A stretch of 64,000 bases of DNA from Homoserinimonas aerilata (GTDB lineage: Bacteria > Actinomycetota > Actinomycetes > Actinomycetales > Microbacteriaceae): NCBI RefSeq assembly GCF_006716125.1, contig NZ_VFOM01000001.1:372001-436000 (forward strand), given 5' to 3'. The notes below the pieces were generated by a model, which was not told the DNA's origin, searched no databases, and saw only the letters and a list, made by a program, of their open reading frames with translations. The stretch's first letter is position 1, and every line of letters begins with the position of its first letter. Shown in pieces: positions 16,757-24,940 of the stretch. The position numbers and the translations under genes were made by a program.

Positions 16757-17353
16757 TCAGCTGTTCGTGGTTCCGATAACGAGGGTCAGGGCCGCGATCG
16801 CGGCACCTGCCGCGAGTGCGCACCGGATGGCCCACTTTGCGGCGGCCGCCTTCACTGTGGCAATGCGCGCATTGACATGGATCTGATCTGCAAGATCCTT
16901 CGTCAGCTCGACAGGGTCGGAGGTCAGGGTGTGGAGCACTTCGCTGTACTCCTGCCGCTTGCCCCGATAATTTCGATCGATGCTGGCGAAGAATAGTCTG
17001 TTGATCGCGTCCCGATCTGCATCTTTATCCTTCACCCGCGGTGTCAGCGTCCATCCACACAAAGCGCCCGTGATGATGAGCAAGAGACACGCGATGACAA
17101 CCAGACTGTCGAACGCCGTAGCCCGATGAGTGAAGTCCTTTGTGAGGTTGAACGTCATCGTCGCCATCACTCCAGTGAAGGCCAGTGTCACACCGGCCTT
17201 CGCGTCCGAGTGGCGGATCCATTCGTTCATCAACGCGAGTGTCTTCCACGCATGGTCCGGGTTCGGCTCGGGAGGGCTGACGGACATGGGTAAGCCGTGC
17301 GGATGGCCCTCGGTGGACCGTCGTCTACTGCGCCAGGACGGCATTCGAAACAT
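16757..17353 (-). CDS. Pycsar membrane effector (PycTM / DUF5706)
   Basis: The open frame encodes 198 residues; a start at ATG 17287 (MSVSPPEPNPDH, 176 residues) is also plausible because the first 22 residues are Arg-rich and no start has an ideal ribosome site. Counting from 17287, the family hallmark RHSDAKAGVTLAFTGV spans about 26-40 and merges with TM1, TM2 is about 61-80, a charged helical segment is about 85-150, and TM3 about 152-172. In Pycsar, cyclic pyrimidine nucleotides activate such proteins to disrupt the inner membrane and stop phage replication. It precedes cyclase 2 in one operon. Confidence 0.82.
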   Translation of the reverse strand: MFRMPSWRSRRRSTEGHPHGLPMSVSPPEPNPDHAWKTLALMNEWIRHSDAKAGVTLAFTGVMATMTFNLTKDFTHRATAFDSLVVIACLLLIITGALCGWTLTPRVKDKDADRDAINRLFFASIDRNYRGKRQEYSEVLHTLTSDPVELTKDLADQIHVNARIATVKAAAAKWAIRCALAAGAAIAALTLVIGTTNS

Positions 17354-17842
17354 GGCTCCAGGCTACTAAGGAAGACCCATGCGCCGCGGGATCCTCGGTT
17401 GCACGAGTGTCTCGACTCCGAGATGCGACTAGCCTGTCGCGAGTCTGAGCTTTCGGGCGACGCACTCGGACGCCTCGTAGTCGGGATGAATATCGCGACC
17501 AGATCCATCGAGCCCGCCGCATCGCAACACGCGACGACGGCCTCGATGGCATAGCCATAGCGACTCCGGCTTCACTTCGCGCTGCATCAGCGGGAGGCCA
17601 GCTGCGCGCCCTTGGTCAAAGGGTCGGGGTGAGCTCCCCACCCTGTCTACTTCAGCGTCGATCAGCCCTGTGGATGACCTCGCCGAGCTCAACTGTTAGC
17701 CTGGTCTCAGGCTCTCCACCTCGCACAGATCTACCCACTGCTTGGTGCTCCTCACACTAAGACTCCAGGTCAGACTCCCTGTGATCGATCATGGGCCAGC
17801 CTTAGCACCTAAGGTTCCGAAATCACCGGAACTCGGTAACTC
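17354..17842. other. gene-free right end of the island
   Basis: About 490 bases with only short overlapping open frames on both strands, none with a recognisable domain or good ribosome site. It presumably holds the promoter of the effector-cyclase operon at its left end and leads into the ychF-like repeat. No integrase or tRNA was seen; remnants too decayed to recognise are possible. Confidence 0.5.
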
Positions 17843-17867
17843 GGTGGAGTTCCGTTTCAACGTGTAG
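17843..17867 (+). repeat. right direct repeat: second ychF 3' end (attR-like)
   Basis: The bases read GTG-GAG-TTC-CGT-TTC-AAC-GTG-TAG, that is V-E-F-R-F-N-V-stop, identical in protein to the ychF terminus at 9076-9100 but using different codons. Upstream similarity stops at once. It looks like the left-over 3' end of a ychF allele after insertion of the island. Confidence 0.6.
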
Positions 17868-17969
17868 CCGGAAGTCGTCTGGTTTTCTATCTCGAGAGAA
17901 TCGACAGCGTCGATGTGACCTGCATCCTGCACCAACGCATGGATGCGACACAGCATTCGTAGGCGGCGT

Positions 17970-18461
17970 CTATGCCGGCTCGGTGAGCGCGGCGGCGTAG
18001 TTGCGCATCGAGCGCTGGTAGCGGGGCAACGTTTCTAGCTGCGCTTCGATGGCGACCTGTAGGGCTTCGTCCTTGTGCCCGGCACTGTGGAGGGCCAGGG
18101 CCAACACGATGCGGGGTGCGGAGCCGGTCGATTCGTGAGTCGGGGCGGCTCGCAGCACAGCGATTGCCTCTTCGAGGCGACCGAGATTGCGCAGTGTCGA
18201 TCCGTACTGGACGGCGAGCTGCGCATGCCGAGCTTCGTCGAGGCCGAGCTCGAGAGAGCGCTCGTACTCTGCGCCGGCCTCGGTTTCGAATCCCATTGAG
18301 TCGTACATGCCGGCGAGTTCGAACGCCGCCCTGCCATCGGTGGCAGGGCATACCTCGGTCAGTTCGCGCATTGCTGTGACGCCGTCATTGCGATCAAACG
18401 AGTCGAAACGCATCCAGAGATCGGCGATCGATGCTTCCCACTGTTCGATCGTCACACTCAT
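17970..18461 (-). CDS. tetratricopeptide-repeat protein
   Basis: The 163-residue product starts at ATG 18461 (MSVTIEQWEASI); the upstream extension of the frame runs through the next gene antisense and is not used. It contains about three TPR-like helix pairs: AFELAGMYDSMGFETEAGAEYERSL, AQLAVQYGSTLRNLGRLEEAIAVL and IVLALALHSAGHKDEALQVAI. Proteins of this size usually act as protein-interaction scaffolds; no specific partner is evident. It lies just outside the right repeat of the island. Confidence 0.75.
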   Translation of the reverse strand: MSVTIEQWEASIADLWMRFDSFDRNDGVTAMRELTEVCPATDGRAAFELAGMYDSMGFETEAGAEYERSLELGLDEARHAQLAVQYGSTLRNLGRLEEAIAVLRAAPTHESTGSAPRIVLALALHSAGHKDEALQVAIEAQLETLPRYQRSMRNYAAALTEPA

Positions 18462-18531
18462 GGCGCCAATCCTGTCATGCCGACTTCGTGCAACGCATCG
18501 CAGCAGCCGGCTGAGCAGGCCCACCGGATGC

Positions 18532-19149
18532 TCATTCCACGCTAATGATCTGACCGTTTCGAGGGAGCCCACCGTCGATGGTGAACGGCACCGCCTGCGC
18601 GCTCTGCGCATCCAGTCGGTCGATGACCTGCAGGTGCAGGTGGGGTTCTGTGCTGTTGCCAGAGTTGCCGCAACGGCCCAGCGCATCCGCCTGCTTGACG
18701 CGTTGTCCTCGAGCGACGGTGATGCTGCCCTGCTGCAGGTGGCACAACACGACCACTGGCCCGCCGTCGGTTTCGATCATCACGTGGTTGCCGCTCAACG
18801 ACGTCCAGCCCTCGGACGCTCTCTGCCGTTGGGTCACGGCGTAGCGCACCGACGGGAGCCCCCGGAAGGCGTCGTGGTCTGGTTCGGAGTCGAGGATGGC
18901 GACGATTGTGCCCGCCACCGGAGCCAGAATGGGGCGACCGAAACCGGGGAAATTCGACGCCGGTTCGGTTCGGAGCAGCGCTGCGAAGGTGAACGGCGCG
19001 GTGCGACCCTGGTCATTCACGGGCACGAAGTCAATCGCGTGGGATGTGCCGTAGAGCGCCGTTCCGTGGCTGGGTACCCGGTTTGCGGGACTGTTCTGGG
19101 TCATCCACCGCCCCCTGAAGGGGTAGGCAAGATTGAGCGTGGCGCACAT
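18532..19149 (-). CDS. M23-family peptidase-like protein
   Basis: 205 residues from ATG 19149, which has GGAG seven bases upstream; ATG 19185 (MRRPRFTTW) is an alternative. The LytM/M23 fold is indicated by YPFRGRW, NRVPSHGT, SHAIDF, a GNHVMIETDGG strand and the closing GNSTEPHLHLQV motif, whose HxH supplies zinc ligands. Secreted M23 enzymes cut peptidoglycan cross-bridges, but no signal peptide is visible here, so location and substrate are unclear. It ends 70 bases before the TPR gene on the same strand. Confidence 0.72.
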   Translation of the reverse strand: MCATLNLAYPFRGRWMTQNSPANRVPSHGTALYGTSHAIDFVPVNDQGRTAPFTFAALLRTEPASNFPGFGRPILAPVAGTIVAILDSEPDHDAFRGLPSVRYAVTQRQRASEGWTSLSGNHVMIETDGGPVVVLCHLQQGSITVARGQRVKQADALGRCGNSGNSTEPHLHLQVIDRLDAQSAQAVPFTIDGGLPRNGQIISVE

Positions 19150-19342
19150 GGGCGGACTCCAGGTGGTGAAGCGCGGGCGACGCATTTGTTCCGGCGGGCA
19201 GAATTTGCTGAGTCTATGACCTCGACGAGACCGGCTCAATGACCAAGGCTCGCCTGTCGAGGGCGTGCACGGGTGAGTCTGATCCGGATGCGATGGCGAT
19301 ATCCTGACCGCAGGTCATCGTTGAGCAGGCGGAAGGAACTCT

Positions 19343-20242
19343 GTGCCCATCCATCTGCCTGAAGCGCTCATTCCGGTGGTACTCAAAGCCCGACGTGCGA
19401 ACCAGCCGTTCGTGACTGAGGCGGGAGCCCACCAACGCATTCGCGAGCGCTTTCTGCGCCCCGTGCCGTATAGCCCACCGGCGCGTCTGGATGGTGTGCG
19501 TGTCGACCGCAGGATGTCCGACCCGTCCGGGTGGCCCGTCTATGACGTGGAGCCGATCGGCGCTGCGCCACGTGCATCCGTCGCCGTGTATGTGCACGGT
19601 GGGGGTTGGGTCAATGAGATCACCGGTCAGCATTGGCGGTTGATCGCCCGCATCGCGCGTGAGACGGGCCAGCGCGTCGTCGTGCCCGTCCATCCGCTCC
19701 TCCCTCTCGGCGCCGCGCGGCAGGTGCGCGACGGTGTTGCCGAACTGGCCCGCGTCGAACGTGATGCTGGCCGCGAGGTGCGGCTGGCTGGCGACTCCTC
19801 CGGCGGCCAGATCGCGCTTTCTGCGGCGCTGAAGCTTCGCGATGACGGGGTGACCATCGCATCCACGACGCTGTTGTCACCGGCACTGGATCTGACATGG
19901 AGCAACCCGCGGATCGATGCGGTGCAGCCCAGCGATCCGTGGCTGGGTCGGCCCGGCGGGAGGGTGCTGGCGCAGGCGTGGCGGGGCGAGGACGAGCTGG
20001 ACGACCCTGCGGTCAGCCCGCTGTTCGGGAGCATGGCCGGGCTGGGGCCGCTGACGATCCTCTCGGGCACGCGCGACGTACTGAATCCGGATGCCCACGT
20101 GTTGCGAGAGAAGGCGCAGGATGCCGGTGTGCCGGTGGCATGGCACGAGGCGGAGGGGCAGCTGCACGTGTATGCGCTGCTGCCGACGCGGGCGGGCGAA
20201 CAGGGCGCGCGCGTCATCGTGGAGAGCCTTCGACCGCGTTGA
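19343..20242 (+). CDS. alpha/beta hydrolase, HSL-type esterase
   Basis: 299 residues from GTG 19343 behind GGAAGGA. Hormone-sensitive-lipase family marks are complete: oxyanion motif VHGGGWV, nucleophile elbow GDSSGG, an Asp in SGTRDVLNPD and the catalytic His in EGQLHVYALL. It should hydrolyse esters of small acyl groups in the cytosol; the natural substrate is unknown. It is divergent from the M23 gene and stands alone. Confidence 0.85.
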   Translation: MPIHLPEALIPVVLKARRANQPFVTEAGAHQRIRERFLRPVPYSPPARLDGVRVDRRMSDPSGWPVYDVEPIGAAPRASVAVYVHGGGWVNEITGQHWRLIARIARETGQRVVVPVHPLLPLGAARQVRDGVAELARVERDAGREVRLAGDSSGGQIALSAALKLRDDGVTIASTTLLSPALDLTWSNPRIDAVQPSDPWLGRPGGRVLAQAWRGEDELDDPAVSPLFGSMAGLGPLTILSGTRDVLNPDAHVLREKAQDAGVPVAWHEAEGQLHVYALLPTRAGEQGARVIVESLRPR

Positions 20243-20689
20243 TCGTGCCTGGCAACGGTTGACGGTTCGAGCGGAGAGCGCCAGCTCGTCATGTGCCGGG
20301 GACGCCTCAGAAGGGAAGGGTCCTCGCATACTGCGGCGGCATCCGTGGTGCTCGTGACCTCCGCCACCGTACCAAGGCGGGCCTTGCCCCAGCATCCCCA
20401 ACCGCGAGGCGTTTTCGGCGAAATGAGGTCGCCGCTGCGGGCTCATTTCGCCGAAAACGCCTCGTCACGGTGCCAGTCGCGAGGCTGCGTGTCGAGGACG
20501 GCAGCGCCGAGTCTTCCTGTGCGCGCGCATCCGGAACTGGGAATCGACAATGAACACGTCCACGGAATGACTCGCCGCGTGGCCGATCGCGTTCATCATC
20601 ACGATGTTCGTGTGGCCCCTGTCGTCTGGTTCAACCACTGGTGCGGGCCGGTGTGAGCACGATATCGCCCGTACCGCCACAATTGGCTC
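20243..20689. other. intergenic region with long palindrome
   Basis: About 450 bases without a credible gene. The only clear structure is the 23-bp perfect inverted repeat at 20405-20464, listed separately. Confidence 0.5.
20405..20464. repeat. 23-bp perfect inverted repeat, 14-base loop
   Basis: Left arm 20405-20427 and right arm 20442-20464 are perfect reverse complements; the arms contain CGAGGCGTTTTCGG and GCGAAATGAG. There is no T-run on either side, so it is not a typical terminator. It resembles an intergenic palindromic repeat or the fold-back of a small non-autonomous element. Confidence 0.8.
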
Positions 20690-21556
20690 ATGGTCGATAG
20701 CTCTTCGAGGGTCGCGGTGTGTGGCCCCGCGTCGTGGAACCACCTGATTCACCTCGATCGCCTGCCGGAGCCGGTTCCGCACATGCAGTTCGCGACACGC
20801 TCGGTGCACACGGTCGGCGGTACCTCGGCGGGCAAGGCGCTGCATCTTGCCACGCTGGGTGTCGACGTCGAGCTGCACGCGCTTCTGGGGAGTGACGGTG
20901 ACGCCGGGAGTATCGAGCGCGCCCTTCGCGACAGTGGCGTGCGGCTGGTGCGCCACCACTCGACTGAGACGGAGCGCCACGTCAACCTCATGACGGAGGC
21001 CGGCGGGCGTGTCTCCCTCTACGTGTCGACGCCGTCGACTCCGACACCGGATGCGGTGGCCCGGATGCACGGCCACCTTCGCGAGGCCGACCTTGCGATA
21101 GTCGACCTGAGCGAGCTGGGGGCGTTGCTCCTCGCCGGCCGTGATGAGCCGGACGGTTGGAGCACCCCGGTGTGGACCGACCTCCACGACTATGACGGGG
21201 TCGCTGAGTTCCATGAGCCGTTCCTTCGCGCCGCCGATGTGGTGTTCATGAACGACGACAAGACGGACGACCCGTGGTCTCTCATGCGGGAGTGCATTTC
21301 GAAGGGGCCGCGCCTGGCCGTGTGCACGCTGGGCGCACGCGGGGCCATCGCACTGGATGCGATGGGCCGCCGGGCACAGGCGCCGGCCGTCGCCTGCACG
21401 GTGGTCGACACGAACGGCGCGGGCGACGCCTTCGCCGCAGGTTTTCTGAAGGCGTCGCTGGAGGGTGCCGACACCGAGCGGTGCCTGCTCGCGGGCGCAG
21501 AACAGGCCGTGGTCGCGCTGTCGACGGACCACCTGCATCCGTCGCTCGGCGACTGA
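20690..21556 (+). CDS. PfkB-family sugar kinase
   Basis: 288 residues. The ribokinase/PfkB fold is shown by the GGTSAGKALHLATLG segment near 44-58 and by the C-terminal signature VVDTNGAGDAFAAGF, where Asp is the catalytic base and GAGD forms the anion hole. The product should phosphorylate a sugar or nucleoside with ATP in the cytosol; specificity cannot be assigned. It ends about 40 bases before the next gene, so the two may be cotranscribed. Confidence 0.85.
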   Translation: MVDSSSRVAVCGPASWNHLIHLDRLPEPVPHMQFATRSVHTVGGTSAGKALHLATLGVDVELHALLGSDGDAGSIERALRDSGVRLVRHHSTETERHVNLMTEAGGRVSLYVSTPSTPTPDAVARMHGHLREADLAIVDLSELGALLLAGRDEPDGWSTPVWTDLHDYDGVAEFHEPFLRAADVVFMNDDKTDDPWSLMRECISKGPRLAVCTLGARGAIALDAMGRRAQAPAVACTVVDTNGAGDAFAAGFLKASLEGADTERCLLAGAEQAVVALSTDHLHPSLGD

Positions 21557-21599
21557 TCAGGCGCAGTGTCTGCCTGAGCATTCCGATTACCCTCGTCAC

Positions 21600-22085
21600 A
21601 TGAGCCGCTACAGCAACCCCGGAGTCGTCGAGTTCGATGCCGTCCTCGAGCGGTCGGATGCTCGTGGCTCTTCCGCCTATGTCGCTTTTCCTCACGACGT
21701 GCGCGAGCTGTTCGGCACGGGTGGTCGGGTCCCGGTGGTCGCCACATTCGACGGGGTGCCCTATCGCGGCTCGCTGGTCACCTATGGCGGGCCGCACCTG
21801 ATTCTGGTGTTGGCGAGCATCCGGGAGTCGATCGGCAAGGAGCCCGGTGACACCGTGCATGTGACGATCGCGCTCGATGAGGAGCCTCGACTCATCGAAC
21901 TCGATGAGGATGTCGCCGCCGCCTTCACCGCGGCGGGTGTCACGGATGCTTTCCGTGCGATGTCGTATTCGCATCAGCGCGAATACCAGCAGTGGATCGT
22001 CGGGGCGAAGCGCGAGGAGACGCGCGCTCGCCGCATCGCGAAGAGCATCGAGCTGATCGGCGCAGGAGCACGCCTCAAGGGCTGA
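21600..22085 (+). CDS. DUF1905 / YdeI (OmdA-like) protein
   Basis: The 161-residue product starts at ATG 21600. The N-terminal half (EFDAVLERSDARGSSAYVAFP onward, with GRVPVVATFDGVPYRGSL) matches DUF1905, and the C-terminal segment (AMSYSHQREYQQWIVGAKREETRARRI) matches the bacteriocin-protection/OmdA type, usually a helical hairpin rich in Lys and Arg. The family is soluble with no established reaction. The end of the frame is helical, with KSIELIGAG as the usual family close. Confidence 0.82.
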   Translation: MSRYSNPGVVEFDAVLERSDARGSSAYVAFPHDVRELFGTGGRVPVVATFDGVPYRGSLVTYGGPHLILVLASIRESIGKEPGDTVHVTIALDEEPRLIELDEDVAAAFTAAGVTDAFRAMSYSHQREYQQWIVGAKREETRARRIAKSIELIGAGARLKG

Positions 22086-22097
22086 GCGTCTGGCCCC

Positions 22098-22183
22098 GCG
22101 AAAAACGAGGAGCTTTTCTGCGATCGACGCGGGATCGAGGAGTGCTGCCGCGGAGAAAGGCAGATTCTCCTCGTTTTCTGCGC
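22098..22183. repeat. imperfect inverted repeat
   Basis: Arms around 22098-22121 and 22160-22183 share AAAACGAGGAG / CTCCTCGTTTT and outer GCG and CTGC matches. It follows the DUF1905 gene closely and may act as a terminator-like structure or be another intergenic palindrome of the type at 20405. Confidence 0.55.
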
Positions 22184-22338
22184 AGCGCATCCGGTGACTC
22201 GCGACGTGCTCGCGTGGGTTCCTGACGACGCCTCCTGAGGAGTCGCAGCGGCCCACGGGCCGTGCACCCGTCGGATGCCACGGGTAAGCTTTGTGTGGCC
22301 CTGCGGCATCCGTGTTGGCGAGTAGTTGAGAGAGCGCA

Positions 22339-22944
22339 GTGAAATGGTTTCGTCGTCGGCGACGGGTCACGATGACACCGTTCGACGCTTCGATGCTGCC
22401 TGAGCGCACTCCTCTCAGTTTTGAGGGTGCGGTCGAGGAGGGTCTCATGCTGGCCGAGTATGCGAGCCGTATGCGTGTGAAGAATCACATCGTGGTGGGC
22501 GCGATCACTTCGGCTGAGACGTTCGATCCGTCGAACTATCTGGATGATGCGCGTTCGGTGTTGGCGTCGCTTTCGGCTGAGTCGACTCTCGCGGCGGAGC
22601 GTCTGGCCCGCGAGCTGCGTGCTGCTCAGCAGATGTATGGCAGCGCTGAGCATGCCCATGATTACCAGTCGGCGGATGCGAGCAATCTGAAGCGCCGCGA
22701 GGCGGTCGCGTTGGCGTTGGCGAAGCGGTTGGGGGAGCGGCGCAGCGACGACGAGTATCTTCTGGGGCTCATAGAGCATGCGCGTGAGGACGCTTGGCAT
22801 GATGTCGCGCGGGCTGTGGAGGAGTCTCTCGACCGCTCCAACATTGTGGTGGATGCCGACTATGAGAGGCAGCGGGAGCAGCGGATGGCCCTGCTTGTTT
22901 CCGAAGATCTGGCTCGCCTGGCGGGGGAGACGGCGAAGGGCTGA
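22339..22944 (+). CDS. conserved hypothetical cytoplasmic protein
   Basis: 201 residues from a GTG start (MKWFRRRRRVTM). The body is almost all helix, rich in Ala, Glu and Arg, with no membrane segment or enzymatic motif; residues about 70-200 look like a long helical bundle or coiled coil. It is followed 138 bases later by the VWA membrane protein on the same strand, and a shared role there is possible but unproven. Confidence 0.55.
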   Translation: MKWFRRRRRVTMTPFDASMLPERTPLSFEGAVEEGLMLAEYASRMRVKNHIVVGAITSAETFDPSNYLDDARSVLASLSAESTLAAERLARELRAAQQMYGSAEHAHDYQSADASNLKRREAVALALAKRLGERRSDDEYLLGLIEHAREDAWHDVARAVEESLDRSNIVVDADYERQREQRMALLVSEDLARLAGETAKG

Positions 22945-23082
22945 GGCTTCTCGGGCACCACCCGGGCTTTCTGTTCTGCTGCTGTGTGCCCTACACTGTG
23001 GCAGGTCCCCCCGTATGGGGGAGGTCTTGTTGTCGGCTCCAGCGTTACCCGAGGCGCCGCTCGTCAGCAATGGAGTTTTCCC

Positions 23083-24816
23083 GTGGGAGATACCCGTCCC
23101 TATTCCCGTGATCGCCGGCGGCATATTGCGCCTGGCAGGAACGGTCGTCCGCCGCGCCGTCTTGCGCTGCCCATCACCGCGTCCGTCGCCGTGTTGGTGC
23201 TGATCGGTGGTGTCGGCGCCGCCTGGTCGCAGGCTGGCTTCGGTGGCATGTTCGCTGAGGGGGCGGGTTGTCGCGACAACGCCGAGTCGGTTGTGGTTGT
23301 TGCCGATCCGTCGATTGCGCCCACGTTGACTGCTGTTGCCGCGGAGTTCGATGTGGCGTCTGAGTCGTGTGTTGTGACTGAGGTGCGTTCGCAGGATTCG
23401 GCTGACACGGCCGCGATGCTCGCCTCGAATGCGGCGTCGGGGGCGGATGCCTGGGTGCCTGATTCTGAGATGTGGCTGCAGCGCATGGAGAGCACCGCCG
23501 CGTCGTTGGGCCGTTCGGCGCCCTCCGTGCAGGTGGGCGACCCTGTTGCGAGTACGCCGGTGGTGTTGGCCGCGCCTGCGGCTCGGGCGTTGGATTTCGC
23601 GTCGCAGCCGCCGAGCTGGACTGCGGTGATCGCGGGCACTGTCTCTGCTCTGCTGCCCGACCCGGAGGGTTCGGCGGCGAGCCTGTCGGCGTTGGTCGCG
23701 TTGAGTGAGCGTGCGTCTCAGGAGGACCCGCGCCAGTTGGCGGGCACCCTGATTGCGCTGGGGCGCAGCATCCCGGAGTCGGCGGAGAGCGCGTTCGATT
23801 CGGCGGCGAGCGCACCGGCGCCGACGGTTGTTGTCACGACGGAGCGGCAGGTGGCCGCCCACAATGGTGCCGAGCCGGCCACTCCTCTGGTGGCGCTGTA
23901 TCCGAGCGATGGCACGAAGTCGCTGCACTACCCGTTCGTGGTGTTGGATGCCGCGGGTGGTGTTGTGAAGGCCACGCAGGAGCCGAGCGTTGAACCGTTC
24001 GATCGCGGTCAGCATCTCGCGGATTTCGCGGAGGCGGTGCGGGCGGCGAGTGACACGCTCGCTGCTCAGGGGTTCCGGGATGGTTCAGGCGGTGGTGAGC
24101 TCGCCGTCAGTGGTGTGCTCGCGTGGCCTGCCGAGACGTCACCGGCGGCCGACAGTACGCAGCAGGTGGAGTTGCTGCGCTCGTGGGGTGTGCTCAATCT
24201 GCGCTCGCGCATGCTCGCGGTCATCGACGTGTCGGGTTCCATGTTGGAGCCGGCGGGTGGCGGGTTGCGTCGCATCGATGTCTTCCAGCGTGCCGCGGTG
24301 GGGGCCATGCAGAAGTTCTCGGGCGAGGTCGAGATGGGTGTGTGGGTGTTCTCCACGAACCGTGTCGGCAATCAGGATTGGGAGGATCTCTCTCCGATCG
24401 AGCCGCTCGGCAACCCGGAGCACACCGCGCATATCGCGGGCATCATCCAGTCGCTGCCGCAGTACATCCGGGGCGATACGGGTCTCTACGACACGGTGCT
24501 GGCGGCGGTGCAGCGGGTGCGTGACGGTTACGACCCGTCGAAGGTGAACTCGGTGCTGTTGTTCACGGACGGCAAGAACGATGACAAGGTCACGATCGAC
24601 CTGCAGACGTTGCTCGCGCAGTTGGCGGCGGAGGCCGACCCGCTGAAGCCGGTTCCGGTCATCCTGATCGGGTTCGGGCCGGATGCCGACATCGATTCGA
24701 TGACGCAGATCGCGACGGCGACGGGCGGCGCCGCCTATTCGGCGAACCAGCCGGATGATCTGGGTCGCGTGCTCGTCGACGCCCTCTCTCAGCGCGGTTG
24801 CCGCCCCAACTGCTAG
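23083..24816 (+). CDS. membrane-anchored solute-binding plus VWA domain protein
   Basis: 577 residues from GTG 23083, chosen because GGAG lies seven bases upstream. An Arg-rich leader precedes one membrane helix (about 25-50). The next part (VVVVADPSIAPTLTAVAAEF onward) resembles a periplasmic solute-binding domain of the molybdate/sulfate type. The C-terminal third is a von Willebrand A domain with the MIDAS motif DVSGSM near residue 382, a TG segment in RGDTGLYDT and LLFTDGKNDD. Both domains should face outward. VWA domains bind metal and protein partners; the ligand is unknown. A strong hairpin follows the gene. Confidence 0.8.
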   Translation: MGDTRPYSRDRRRHIAPGRNGRPPRRLALPITASVAVLVLIGGVGAAWSQAGFGGMFAEGAGCRDNAESVVVVADPSIAPTLTAVAAEFDVASESCVVTEVRSQDSADTAAMLASNAASGADAWVPDSEMWLQRMESTAASLGRSAPSVQVGDPVASTPVVLAAPAARALDFASQPPSWTAVIAGTVSALLPDPEGSAASLSALVALSERASQEDPRQLAGTLIALGRSIPESAESAFDSAASAPAPTVVVTTERQVAAHNGAEPATPLVALYPSDGTKSLHYPFVVLDAAGGVVKATQEPSVEPFDRGQHLADFAEAVRAASDTLAAQGFRDGSGGGELAVSGVLAWPAETSPAADSTQQVELLRSWGVLNLRSRMLAVIDVSGSMLEPAGGGLRRIDVFQRAAVGAMQKFSGEVEMGVWVFSTNRVGNQDWEDLSPIEPLGNPEHTAHIAGIIQSLPQYIRGDTGLYDTVLAAVQRVRDGYDPSKVNSVLLFTDGKNDDKVTIDLQTLLAQLAAEADPLKPVPVILIGFGPDADIDSMTQIATATGGAAYSANQPDDLGRVLVDALSQRGCRPNC

Positions 24817-24830
24817 CCCCCGGGACTGTG

Positions 24831-24866
24831 ACTGCCGACCGCACGGATAGCCGTGCGGTCGGCAGT
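24831..24866 (+). terminator. 16-bp perfect hairpin after the VWA gene
   Basis: Stem ACTGCCGACCGCACGG / CCGTGCGGTCGGCAGT with a 4-base loop (ATAG), starting 14 bases after the stop. Only TTGG follows, so termination may be weak or hairpin-driven. Confidence 0.65.
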
Positions 24867-24940
24867 TTGGCTTGGCTGTGGCGCAAAACCTTGTTTGACT
24901 GGGTGCTTCGGCAGCCGTTGTCGGGGAATGAGCACAGCAG

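Noticed and set aside
9101..17969. tRNA or integrase at the island edges
   Set aside because: I examined both ends and found neither; the only edge signature is the ychF 3' repeat.
22075..24015. 646-codon antisense open frame
   Set aside because: Arg/His-rich composition; lies opposite the VWA gene and the helical protein gene, no homology seen.
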